Source: Flavobacterium sp. NRK1
GTDB taxonomy: Bacteria; Bacteroidota; Bacteroidia; Flavobacteriales; Flavobacteriaceae
Assembly: GCF_024054175.1 (NCBI RefSeq)
Contig: NZ_JAMXLA010000001.1
Span: 2,058,311 to 2,122,310, forward strand
DNA: 64,000 bases
Reading direction: 5' to 3'
The notes below the pieces were generated by a model, which saw only the letters and a list, made by a program, of their open reading frames with translations, did no database searches and was not told the origin of the DNA. The position numbers and the translations under genes were made by a program. The first letter of the stretch is position 1; each line of letters opens with the position of its first letter. Below are positions 1 through 8,160 of this stretch, in pieces.

Positions 1-40
1 TTTTTTCCATGATTATATTAAATTTAATGATTAATAAATT

Positions 41-895
41 TTATCCTCCAACTATTTCGCCGCCGTTAATATGAATTACCTGTCCGGTAATGTAAGATGC
101 ATCTTCGCTTGCTAGAAATACATATGCCGGCCCGACTTCGGCGGGTTGCCCTGCACGTTTCATAGGAGTATCCTGTCCAAATTTTGCTACGTCTTCAGCT
201 TCAAATGTTGCTGGTATAAGAGGTGTCCATATAGGGCCGGGGGCTATCGCATTAACCCTTATGCCTTTTTCGGCAAGCTGAGCGGACAATGAACGGGTAA
301 AAGAAACTATAGCGCCTTTAGTACTGCTGTAATCTATCAAATGCCAACTGCCTCTATAGGCGGTAACTGAAGCTGTATTAATTATACAGTCGCCTTTTTT
401 AATATGTTTTAAAGCTTCCCGCGTTATATAAAAAAACGACAGGATATTTGTTTCAAATGTTTCTTTTAACTGCGTGGCGGTTATATCTTCAAAATGCTTC
501 TGTGGATGCTGCACAGCAGCATTGTTTACAATTATATTTAGTCCGCCAAAGGTTTGCAGGGTTTCACTGATGGCCTTTTTGCAAAATGCTTCATCTTTAA
601 GGTCGCCATGTATTAACAGGCATTTGCTGCCTTCATTTTCAATCAGTTCTTTTGTTTTTTTAGCATCTTCATGCTCATTATAATATACTATGGCTACATT
701 GGCACCTTCACGGGCAAAATGTATTGCTGCGCTTCTGCCAATACCACTGTCACCACCGGTTATAATACTGTTTTTTCCTTTCAGCTTACCACTGCCTTTG
801 TAGTTTTTATTTATAAATTCAGGTTCCGGCATCATTTTATATTCTTTACCGGGCTGCTCCTGTGTTTGTTCGGGAAAAGAGTCTGGTTTCTGCAT
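41..895 (-). CDS. SDR-family NAD(P)-dependent oxidoreductase, general stress type
   Basis: A 284-residue short-chain dehydrogenase/reductase. Visible landmarks are the cofactor glycine motif TGGDSGIG (residues 46-53), NNAA (124-127), the catalytic Ser at about 176 and the YxxxK pair Y189/K193. A polar N-terminal extension of about 40 residues (PDSFPEQTQEQPGKEYKM) precedes the Rossmann fold. This is typical of the Bacillus YhdF/YhxC (GSP39-like) branch rather than FabG. The substrate is not predictable; cytoplasmic. It lies 11 bp downstream of a ferritin-like YciE/YciF gene on the same strand, so the two are probably co-transcribed as a stress pair. Family is certain, physiological role is inferred. 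Confidence 0.9.
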   Translation of the reverse strand: MQKPDSFPEQTQEQPGKEYKMMPEPEFINKNYKGSGKLKGKNSIITGGDSGIGRSAAIHFAREGANVAIVYYNEHEDAKKTKELIENEGSKCLLIHGDLKDEAFCKKAISETLQTFGGLNIIVNNAAVQHPQKHFEDITATQLKETFETNILSFFYITREALKHIKKGDCIINTASVTAYRGSWHLIDYSSTKGAIVSFTRSLSAQLAEKGIRVNAIAPGPIWTPLIPATFEAEDVAKFGQDTPMKRAGQPAEVGPAYVFLASEDASYITGQVIHINGGEIVGG

Positions 896-906
896 AACGG
901 CTTATA

Positions 907-1452
907 TTAAATTTCTTTATCTGCTGCTTCAATATTTATATGAGATTCGGCTATATCAGATAGTGCTAAATCTGCCTGTTTTTCTTCAATTAAGGTTTTT
1001 TCTAAAAGTGTAACAACATCTTCTTCACGTAAGGCTAATGCATAAGCTCTCATAGTTCCGTAGCTGGCAATTTCCTGATGATTTACTTTTTGTACAAGTC
1101 CTATAATGCCTGCATCTCTAACTACTCCTTTTTTAATATGTGTACAGGTTTCCTGTGCTTCTTTGATAAAGCATTCTATTGCTTCATAAACAATTCCTGT
1201 AGGATCAATGCCTATCGCCCTGAAGATTTTTACAAGCCGTACAAGATGACTTAAGCTTTCTTTAGCTTGTTTTTTTAAAGTGCTTTTTAAATCTTTTGAT
1301 GTAGAGTTAAGTGTAAGTTCTTTAAGCATTTTAGCTATTGCTGTTTCACTCCAGTACAACTCCATAAGCTGTTTTTCAAATAGGCCTCTTAACTCCTGAG
1401 TTTCTTCGTGATTGTATTTTGCGATATTTTGAAGCATAGCTGTTCTTTTCAT
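907..1452 (-). CDS. Ferritin-like DUF892 protein (YciE/YciF family)
   Basis: A 181-residue all-helical protein matching the DUF892/YciE-YciF ferritin-like family. It shows an EETQELRGLFEKQLMELYWSE-type first helix and conserved acidic/His positions spread over four helices. Family members are induced by osmotic or general stress in enterobacteria, and crystal structures show a diiron-type four-helix bundle; the biochemical role is unclear. The start chosen gives MKRTAMLQ; a downstream Met six residues in (MLQNIAKY) is an equally good start. It leads a two-gene minus-strand unit with the SDR dehydrogenase. Cytoplasmic, with no signal peptide. Confidence 0.85.
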   Translation of the reverse strand: MKRTAMLQNIAKYNHEETQELRGLFEKQLMELYWSETAIAKMLKELTLNSTSKDLKSTLKKQAKESLSHLVRLVKIFRAIGIDPTGIVYEAIECFIKEAQETCTHIKKGVVRDAGIIGLVQKVNHQEIASYGTMRAYALALREEDVVTLLEKTLIEEKQADLALSDIAESHINIEAADKEI

Positions 1453-1601
1453 AAAGTTACCTCTACATAGTGATAAAATATCATAATGTAATTACAATTA
1501 ACGCTTGATTAACAGCATGTAAAGCAGGTGCAGATAGTCGTAAAAACACAGCGTTTTAACGGTTTTAAAAGCAGTTTTTTTATCATTTAAATTATGCTGT
1601 G

Positions 1602-1609
1602 TATGTTTG
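1602..1609 (+). promoter_or_regulatory. Promoter -7 element TATGTTTG
   Basis: Exact match to the Bacteroidota -7 consensus TAnnTTTG, 25 bp before the ATG of the following lipoprotein gene. No clear TTG is seen at the usual -33 distance. Confidence 0.5.
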
Positions 1610-1634
1610 TTGGGTGAATTAACAGTATTTGATT

Positions 1635-2147
1635 ATGAAGAAGATTTTGTTACTCTCGCTTATGGTATTTGGCCTTTGCGCTTGTTCTACAGATAATGAT
1701 AATGATTTAAACAGATATCAAAAAGATTTTATAGAAAAATCGAATACAGCGCAGGAAGCCTCCGCTTTCGGAACTTCCTATCCCTCATGTTTTACGAGTC
1801 TTACCGGACGTGTGTATGTAGATGTTTCTAATGGATTTGGCAATCCTACGGTAGTTTTTGTTCCAATAATTTCAGGAAGTGTTTCTTTTACAGCACGTTT
1901 TTGGGTAAGAGTTGAGGTACAGGGACTGTCTGACTGTGATAATTTTAGCAGCAATTCCGGTACTGTTTTAACTTTTGGGCCAACAGAACCGGTGCAAAAT
2001 GTTGTTTCATCTCCTCCTTCTGTCTGGGTATCGCCGGGTAGTATGCCACTTTGCTACAAATGGAGATTCGTATTCGAAGGGATATCATCTAATGGCAGTA
2101 AAATATGTACTGCTTACTCTAAATGGAGTGAGTCACCATTGTTTTAA
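1635..2147 (+). CDS. Hypothetical secreted lipoprotein, Cys-containing
   Basis: A 170-residue protein not recognised as a named family. A lipoprotein signal ends in GLCAC with the lipid-accepting Cys at about residue 17, followed by an acidic STDNDNDLN stretch. That acid run just after the Cys fits the flavobacterial lipoprotein surface-export pattern. The mature part has four spaced cysteines (in SCFTS, DCDN, LCYKW and KICTAY) that could form two disulfides, and is rich in aromatic and beta-forming residues. I chose the ATG at 1635; an in-frame TTG two codons upstream is less likely. A TAnnTTTG promoter lies upstream and a strong terminator follows, so it appears monocistronic. Confidence 0.65.
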   Translation: MKKILLLSLMVFGLCACSTDNDNDLNRYQKDFIEKSNTAQEASAFGTSYPSCFTSLTGRVYVDVSNGFGNPTVVFVPIISGSVSFTARFWVRVEVQGLSDCDNFSSNSGTVLTFGPTEPVQNVVSSPPSVWVSPGSMPLCYKWRFVFEGISSNGSKICTAYSKWSESPLF

Positions 2148-2173
2148 ATTTTTTGATTTTTTAATAGTAGGAG

Positions 2174-2204
2174 AAACCATCGTTCTTATGGCGATGGTTT
2201 TTTT
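2174..2204 (+). terminator. Rho-independent terminator
   Basis: Perfect 9-bp stem AAACCATCG / CGATGGTTT with a 9-nt loop, followed by a run of T. It ends the small lipoprotein transcript. Confidence 0.85.
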
Positions 2205-2295
2205 ATGCTTTATTGTGTTGTAAAAAGTAACTTAAAACCGATGCCTTATAAATAAATGGTTTATACTTTTACATAAACATTATATATAGAATAAA

Positions 2296-3162
2296 ATGCA
2301 ACATATAATTCCAATATTCCTCTTTCTTTTAATTTCATGCTCAGGGAAAGAGCAGCAGCAAATTGAAGAAATTGCTAAAACAGACCTTAAGGAAATATCG
2401 GCTTTAGAGTACCTGCCGCAATCTAAAAGTATATGGGCACTTGAAGACAGTGGGAACAAAAATAAAATTTACAGGATTGGTGAAAATGGAAAATCAGAAC
2501 ATGAGGTAACAATTGTCAATTTGGTTAATACAGATTGGGAAGAACTTGCATCGGATAAGGAAGGTAATCTTTATATAGGTGATTTTGGTAATAATGATAA
2601 TACAAGGAAAGACCTGGCTATTTATAAAATAGATAAAGATCAGCTGAATAAAAAGACTGCGGCAACAAGCGCTAAAATTGCATTTTACTATCCTGAACAA
2701 ACTGCGTTTCCTCCCAAAAAATCAAAATTTATGTTTGATTGTGAAGCCTTTTTTGAATTTAATGGATATTTTTATCTTTTTACTAAAAACAGGAGTGCCA
2801 GGTTTGATGGTAGTTTTTATGTTTACAAAGTGCCTAATAAAAACGGATATCATAAGGCACAATATCTGGGAACGCTTACCACATGTAATACTTTTAAACG
2901 ATGTGCAGTAACGGCTGCAGATATTAGCCCTGATGGGAAAAAAGCAATATTGCTTACAGGAGATAAACTGGTTATAATTACCAATTTTGGAGCCGGTGAT
3001 TTTGTAAATGGTAAAATGAAGATCTATGAGCTTGGCCACGCTTCTCAAAAAGAGGGGCTATGCTTTACAGATAATAATACACTTTTTATAGCCGATGAAA
3101 AAGATAAAAAAACAGGAGGCAGGCTTTATAGAGTAAAATTATCCAATCTAAAGTCCAAATGA
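2296..3162 (+). CDS. Beta-propeller-like lipoprotein
   Basis: A 288-residue lipoprotein: the hydrophobic signal IPIFLFLLISC places the lipid Cys at about residue 15. The mature region has repeated strand-rich blades with signatures such as KSIWALEDSGNKNKIYRI, GNLYIGDFGNND, FYLFTKN and NTLFIADE. This resembles six-bladed propellers of the SdiA-regulated/esterase-like group found in Bacteroidota. No enzymatic residues can be assigned with confidence. The 3' end overlaps the 3' end of the convergent giant phosphoesterase gene by 15 bp, so the two transcripts would be antisense at their tails. Fold is inferred from the pattern; function unknown. Confidence 0.7.
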   Translation: MQHIIPIFLFLLISCSGKEQQQIEEIAKTDLKEISALEYLPQSKSIWALEDSGNKNKIYRIGENGKSEHEVTIVNLVNTDWEELASDKEGNLYIGDFGNNDNTRKDLAIYKIDKDQLNKKTAATSAKIAFYYPEQTAFPPKKSKFMFDCEAFFEFNGYFYLFTKNRSARFDGSFYVYKVPNKNGYHKAQYLGTLTTCNTFKRCAVTAADISPDGKKAILLTGDKLVIITNFGAGDFVNGKMKIYELGHASQKEGLCFTDNNTLFIADEKDKKTGGRLYRVKLSNLKSK

Positions 3163-6100
3163 TAGACCAAATGATAAACGGCCTCCGTCAGCTCCCTGAA
3201 AATAAGAAATTTTTGCGGTTAAAGCATCTACAGCATTAATCCATATAGCGCCTCCGTAGCTAGTGTGCCATTTTCTTGAGTTATCATTTTCTACCCATAC
3301 ACGGCCATAATCAAATCCACCCAGTATTCCATATTTCATTGGTAGAAAGCTGCTTTTCCAGCTGCCTAAAGTAAATCTTAAATCAGAGCTTTGATAAAAC
3401 GATTGTTTTCCGGTAAAACGCTGCTGCCTGTAACCTCTTAAATCCATATCTCCTCCCAGTGTTGCGGCCTGATAGAATTCATAATTGTTATTAAACAGTA
3501 CCTTTCCTTTAAATGTGGTTGAAAATACTAAGGCATCATTACGGGTAATTTTATTTACAAAATTAAGGGAGCTTTCCAGGTAAGGAAAATTTTGCTCCAG
3601 TTTATCAAGGCTGGTTTTCCACATTCCTGTAAGTGTAAAGCCCATGCCCAATGCCGGTAATGAAAGATTATCATAACTTGTAAAACTATATTTTCCAATC
3701 AATCCGGCAAACTGCCTGTGCTCAAAAAGATATGGATTTATGATGCCGGGCTCATTTATAAAACGATTGGCGGTTTCATCTACCTCAATGGTTTCAAACG
3801 GCAGCTGAAGTTCTAATTTACTGCCATTTCTGCCATTTTTAAAGAAAGAAGGGGCTATTCTGAATACCTGCAGCTTAACGCGGTTATAATCCATACTAAG
3901 ATCATCATCAAAATTTGGAGTTTCATTTCCGTATCCAAAGTAGTTTATGCTAAAATTCGGACTGGTATACCATACGTCAAAGCCAAAATTCCATTTACTG
4001 GCAATATTCATAAATTTACCGCTGTAACCGAGTTCAAAACCATCTGTAGCAAAATAATAATTTGCTTTTATGCTGTGTTTCTGGGAATACGGTCTTCGGT
4101 TAAAGTTATTGATAGTATAATTAGCAAGTGCGCCAAGTTTTACGCCATCATCAGGATTATAGCCCACTAACGGATATCCTGCCCATACATTATATTGTGG
4201 CTTTTCATAATTATAGCTGTTGGTTTCATAGTCATCCGTTAGCAGCTTTTGTGTTTTATTGTCGGTAGTATAAGTATTGTTTTTGCTTTTAAAATCATAT
4301 ATCTTCACTCTTTTCCCATTTTCAACAACGTATTCGTCATGATTCTGCCCGCCTAATAACCTTAAAGTTATTGCGCGTTCAGGCTTGCCTTTTACTTCAA
4401 AAATATCATCATCATCAAGACCGTATATCCATATTTCTTTTGTGTCTTTTTTAGTATAAGTTTTATCTAAAAGCAGGGTTTCTTTATCACCTTTATCAAT
4501 ACTATACATTTTTACTTGTGTATCACCATTTGGCATACGTGTAATAACAAATTTTTCCTTTTTATCGGTTCCGGTAATAATTGCTGTTTTAAGTAATACT
4601 TTCCTGTATTCAAAAGCATATTCCTGAAGATGTGTCCTTCTTTTTTTAAGAGAATTTTTTATACTTTCTGTTGTTTCGTCCTGAACTTCTTTAGGTAATT
4701 TTGCAAAAGCATTATCTATAGCTTCATCAGTAATTTCTTCCTGTAATTTTTTAGCCTCTTCCTCCCATACTTCTTTTCCCGAAGATGTAATAAAAGCAAG
4801 ATCCTGGGCATAAGGTTCGCGGTTAAACCATTTCACATTCCTTATTTCATCTTTAAAAGTCTGCATATGGCGTAAAGGAGGTATATTCATCAGTATTGAT
4901 AATAACGCTCCGTCATATTTTGCAAATGCCTGATCCCTGTCGCGTGGTATAGGTTTGTATATTACCTTATCTTTTTCATTGAACCTTGCCCATCTCCATT
5001 GGTCGGAATGCCTGTCCCAATCGCCTATCAGCATATCAAAAAGGCGAGCTTTTATATAAGCCCTTTCGTCTATAACATATTTTTTATCTTTTCTCAGGTT
5101 TTCCAGTACATCGTCAGTACTTTCTATAGCATCGGGTGTTCCAAAACTTTTTAAATCTTTATGCTCATCAGTAGGGCGCTCTTCTACCATATACAGTTCA
5201 TCGCCGTAGTCGCTGTTGTAATCTTCAAGGATAGTTTGTTTAGGTATATAGTAAAGCTCAGGATTTGTGTGATAAATACCTACAGCTTCTGAAAGATCTC
5301 CTACGATAAACGGGGTGTAAGGGTGACTGGTGGTATAAAAATCGAGAAGGAAATCTTCTACATACGTATCTTCAAAAGAGTCGCCAACATTTTTTGTTTT
5401 AAATGCTACCGCCTGAAGGAAACGGGTTGCGCTCTTTTTAAGGCCGCGCATTACATATTCTTTACCGTTTTTGTCTATTAGTCTTAATGATTTTGACTGA
5501 TGCCCGCCACCGGCTCTTCCCGGAGTGAAACCACCGTGAAGCGTGTCCAGCGTTGCTAATTTTACGTTTATGGGCATGCTATAATATTTTCTATAGTGCG
5601 ACCCCATTAAAAATTTATAAAAGCCACTTTTCTGCGTCATTTCAGATGTGTAAATTGATGCTTTAATTTCAGTAGGAAAGCTATCTGGGTAGGTAGTATA
5701 TACTTTGTCATGCTTTTCTAACAGGCGGGTTTCAAAAAGTTTAGATTCGGTATTATCTTTTACAGCATAATAGCTCACTTTTGCACTTCCGTCTTTATAA
5801 ATATCCAGTACTGCATAACCATTGCCTCCATAAGAAAAATCATGAGGATTAACAGCTCTTGCTGCCTCTTCTTTAGATCCTGATCCGCTTATTATCTGGT
5901 AAATATTATCTTTTTGTATGTATTGCAGGTTATGATCGTGGCCGGATACAACAATTACATTGTCTTTATTCTGTATTAATGTTTTTATACGGTTTGCCAG
6001 TGATGTATAAATACGGCTTTGTCCATCTTGTGTACTGACACCTGATGTTTTACGAATTTCGTTTATAAACGAGCCTAAAACAGGTAAAGGAATGTCGTAT

Positions 6101-6879
6101 TTTAAAGGGAATAATTGTTTTCGTGCTGAAAACTGTCCGCCGTGAGTACCATTGCTTATTAATGGGTGATGAATAGCAAGAATAATAGTCCTGTCAGGAT
6201 ATTTGTTTAACAGGCTTTCAAGTTCTTCAAAAAGCTGATCACGCGTTTTAATAGAACAGTCATCATTGATAGTAGGATATTTGTCCCAGTCTTCTATAAA
6301 CCATTGGCTGTCTATAGCAATAAGCAGTGTATTGTCGCCTATTTTTACATCGTCAATGCCACATCCTTTGCCCGGAAGAAATGTGTTTTTATCTTTAATT
6401 TCTTTTTTTATAAAATCTTCTTCGTCTTCAAGGCCTTTTAATCCATAGTACCAGTCGTGGTTGCCTGGTATAAAGTGTATCTTACCTTTAAAATCTTTTG
6501 CCAGAGCCATCTGGCTCGTTAATGAAGCTTCAGCCTGATCGCGTTCTTTTCCCGCTTTTTTTGGAGGCATGCCAAGAGGATAAATATTATCCCCAAGGTA
6601 AATTAGTGAAGAATTTTTACCTTCAGATTTTAGTTTAGCCTTTACTATTGACAGTAACCCTTGCGAATTGGGCTGATTTGCATAGCCGGCATCACCAATT
6701 AAAAAGAGCCTCTGTACAGGTTCAATGCTGTCAGTAACAGCAGTAATTGCCGGCTTTTCGGCCTTATTTCCATACTGGGCATGGTGGGTGGCACATGAAT
6801 TTAATAACAGGGCAATAAAAAGACAAATAGTTAGTTTTATATTTGCTTTTACAATTATGTTACGCCAAAAGAATTTCAT
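3148..6879 (-). CDS. Calcineurin-like phosphoesterase fused to outer-membrane beta-barrel
   Basis: A 1243-residue lipoprotein with lipobox LLLNSC (Cys29). Residues about 55-330 carry a metallophosphoesterase: GDAGYAN (61-67), GDN (95-97), GNHDWYYG (138-145), a later AIHHP and SGHDHN. The first metal motif is GDAG rather than DxH, as in purple-acid-phosphatase relatives. A long middle region (about 430-830) contains HSDQWRWARF and PRDRDQAF blocks and is unassigned. The last 350 residues are strand-rich (GYPLVGYNPDDGVKLGALANY onward, ending LSFGLSFGL) and look like a BamA/surface-antigen-type barrel. Such a protein would sit in the outer membrane and hydrolyse phosphate esters. The start lies 26 bp from the divergent HD-domain gene. 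Confidence 0.8.
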   Translation of the reverse strand: MKFFWRNIIVKANIKLTICLFIALLLNSCATHHAQYGNKAEKPAITAVTDSIEPVQRLFLIGDAGYANQPNSQGLLSIVKAKLKSEGKNSSLIYLGDNIYPLGMPPKKAGKERDQAEASLTSQMALAKDFKGKIHFIPGNHDWYYGLKGLEDEEDFIKKEIKDKNTFLPGKGCGIDDVKIGDNTLLIAIDSQWFIEDWDKYPTINDDCSIKTRDQLFEELESLLNKYPDRTIILAIHHPLISNGTHGGQFSARKQLFPLKYDIPLPVLGSFINEIRKTSGVSTQDGQSRIYTSLANRIKTLIQNKDNVIVVSGHDHNLQYIQKDNIYQIISGSGSKEEAARAVNPHDFSYGGNGYAVLDIYKDGSAKVSYYAVKDNTESKLFETRLLEKHDKVYTTYPDSFPTEIKASIYTSEMTQKSGFYKFLMGSHYRKYYSMPINVKLATLDTLHGGFTPGRAGGGHQSKSLRLIDKNGKEYVMRGLKKSATRFLQAVAFKTKNVGDSFEDTYVEDFLLDFYTTSHPYTPFIVGDLSEAVGIYHTNPELYYIPKQTILEDYNSDYGDELYMVEERPTDEHKDLKSFGTPDAIESTDDVLENLRKDKKYVIDERAYIKARLFDMLIGDWDRHSDQWRWARFNEKDKVIYKPIPRDRDQAFAKYDGALLSILMNIPPLRHMQTFKDEIRNVKWFNREPYAQDLAFITSSGKEVWEEEAKKLQEEITDEAIDNAFAKLPKEVQDETTESIKNSLKKRRTHLQEYAFEYRKVLLKTAIITGTDKKEKFVITRMPNGDTQVKMYSIDKGDKETLLLDKTYTKKDTKEIWIYGLDDDDIFEVKGKPERAITLRLLGGQNHDEYVVENGKRVKIYDFKSKNNTYTTDNKTQKLLTDDYETNSYNYEKPQYNVWAGYPLVGYNPDDGVKLGALANYTINNFNRRPYSQKHSIKANYYFATDGFELGYSGKFMNIASKWNFGFDVWYTSPNFSINYFGYGNETPNFDDDLSMDYNRVKLQVFRIAPSFFKNGRNGSKLELQLPFETIEVDETANRFINEPGIINPYLFEHRQFAGLIGKYSFTSYDNLSLPALGMGFTLTGMWKTSLDKLEQNFPYLESSLNFVNKITRNDALVFSTTFKGKVLFNNNYEFYQAATLGGDMDLRGYRQQRFTGKQSFYQSSDLRFTLGSWKSSFLPMKYGILGGFDYGRVWVENDNSRKWHTSYGGAIWINAVDALTAKISYFQGADGGRLSFGLSFGL

Positions 6880-6905
6880 AATTTGGTGGTGTTAAATTCC
6901 TGCCT

Positions 6906-8105
6906 ATGAATATTGTTCAAAAAGCTGAAAACTTTGTTTTTGGTTTATTCAAAGATAAACTATCTCCGGATTATATTTACCACAATTTTAACCATACTTT
7001 ACGTGTAGTTAACAACGTGCGCCAAATAGCGGAAGCCGAAGGTGTAAATGAGGAAGATACGGAAAACCTTGTCCTGGCTGCATGGTTTCATGACGCAGCC
7101 TATATAGATGGTCCGAATAATCATGAGGAACGCAGCGGCACTATGGCTGTTGATTTTCTTACGGCTAATAGCTATCCTTTAGACAAAGCAAAAAAGGTTG
7201 CCGATCTGATTAAAGTAACTAAATTAAGTACCGAGCCTGTTACAAGGGATGAGATGATAATGAGAGATGCGGACTGTTCTCATTTTTCAGATGATAATTA
7301 CTGTGATTTATCACAATTGTTAAGGGAAGAATGGAGGATAACACAAGGGAAAGTATTTACAGATCTTGAGTGGGCTCTTATAAATAGAAATGTATTAGTA
7401 CATGAACACCGTTTTTATACCGAATATGGTAAGCAGAAGCTGCAATTACTAAAAGAAGCTAACATTGCCAGGCTTCAGAATATAATATCAGGGCTTTATG
7501 CTGCAGACAGTAAAAAAAGCATAAATGCAGATAAAAAACAAAAGAAAGAAAAAACAAAAAAAGAAAAAGAAAGCAGGCCCGACAGAGGAATAGATACTAT
7601 GTTTAGGGTTACACTCAGTAATCATACACGTTTAAGCGATATTGCCGACAGCAAGGCTAATATATTGCTTTCTGTAAATGCGATTATTATATCGGTATCG
7701 CTTAGTACACTTATTCCAAAACTTGACAGTCCAAGCAATGCACATCTTGTTATGCCCACTTTTGTGCTGATATTTTTTAGTGTAACATCTATAATATTTG
7801 CTATTCTTTCTACAAGGCCTAAAGTTACAAGCGGCACTTTTACCCGTAAGGATATTGAAGACAGAAAGGTTAATCTTCTTTTCTTTGGTAATTTTTATAA
7901 AATGCCATTGCAGGAGTATGAATGGGCTGTAAATGAAATGATGAAGGACAGAGATTATTTATATGGATCTATGATAAAGGATTTATATTATTTGGGACTT
8001 GTGCTTAACAGAAAATATAAATTACTTCGTATTACCTATTCTATTTTTATGTTTGGCCTTATAACATCTGTAATAGCATTTGTTTATGCTTTTAAAATGA
8101 TGTAA
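6906..8105 (+). CDS. HD-domain phosphohydrolase fused to Pycsar-effector-type TM domain
   Basis: A 399-residue two-part protein. Residues about 20-200 form an HD phosphohydrolase with His30 (NFNHTLRV), the HD pair His62-Asp63 (AWFHDAAY) and Asp121 (RDADCSHF). After a Lys/Glu-rich linker (about 205-228) comes a domain matching DUF5706, now called the Pycsar effector TM domain. It starts at FRVTLSNHTRLSDIADSKAN and has helices around 253-275, 283-303 and 375-396. In Pycsar defence, such TM effectors respond to cCMP or cUMP. Here no uridylate/cytidylate cyclase gene is adjacent, so a housekeeping nucleotide-sensing role is as likely as defence. Divergent from the phosphoesterase fusion. Confidence 0.85.
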   Translation: MNIVQKAENFVFGLFKDKLSPDYIYHNFNHTLRVVNNVRQIAEAEGVNEEDTENLVLAAWFHDAAYIDGPNNHEERSGTMAVDFLTANSYPLDKAKKVADLIKVTKLSTEPVTRDEMIMRDADCSHFSDDNYCDLSQLLREEWRITQGKVFTDLEWALINRNVLVHEHRFYTEYGKQKLQLLKEANIARLQNIISGLYAADSKKSINADKKQKKEKTKKEKESRPDRGIDTMFRVTLSNHTRLSDIADSKANILLSVNAIIISVSLSTLIPKLDSPSNAHLVMPTFVLIFFSVTSIIFAILSTRPKVTSGTFTRKDIEDRKVNLLFFGNFYKMPLQEYEWAVNEMMKDRDYLYGSMIKDLYYLGLVLNRKYKLLRITYSIFMFGLITSVIAFVYAFKMM

Positions 8106-8110
8106 TTATA

Positions 8111-8152
8111 AAAAAACAAAGGGCGGCTAAATTTAGCCGCCCTTGTTTTTTC
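8111..8152. terminator. Bidirectional terminator
   Basis: Near-perfect palindrome: GGGCGGCTAAA / TTTAGCCGCCC flanked by A-run and T-run. It sits between two convergent genes and can serve both strands. Confidence 0.9.
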
Positions 8153-8160
8153 TTGAATTT

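Noticed and set aside
1..10. ATGGAAAAAA on the minus strand at the very left edge, perhaps the start of another gene
   Set aside because: Only three codons are visible, so it cannot be supported.
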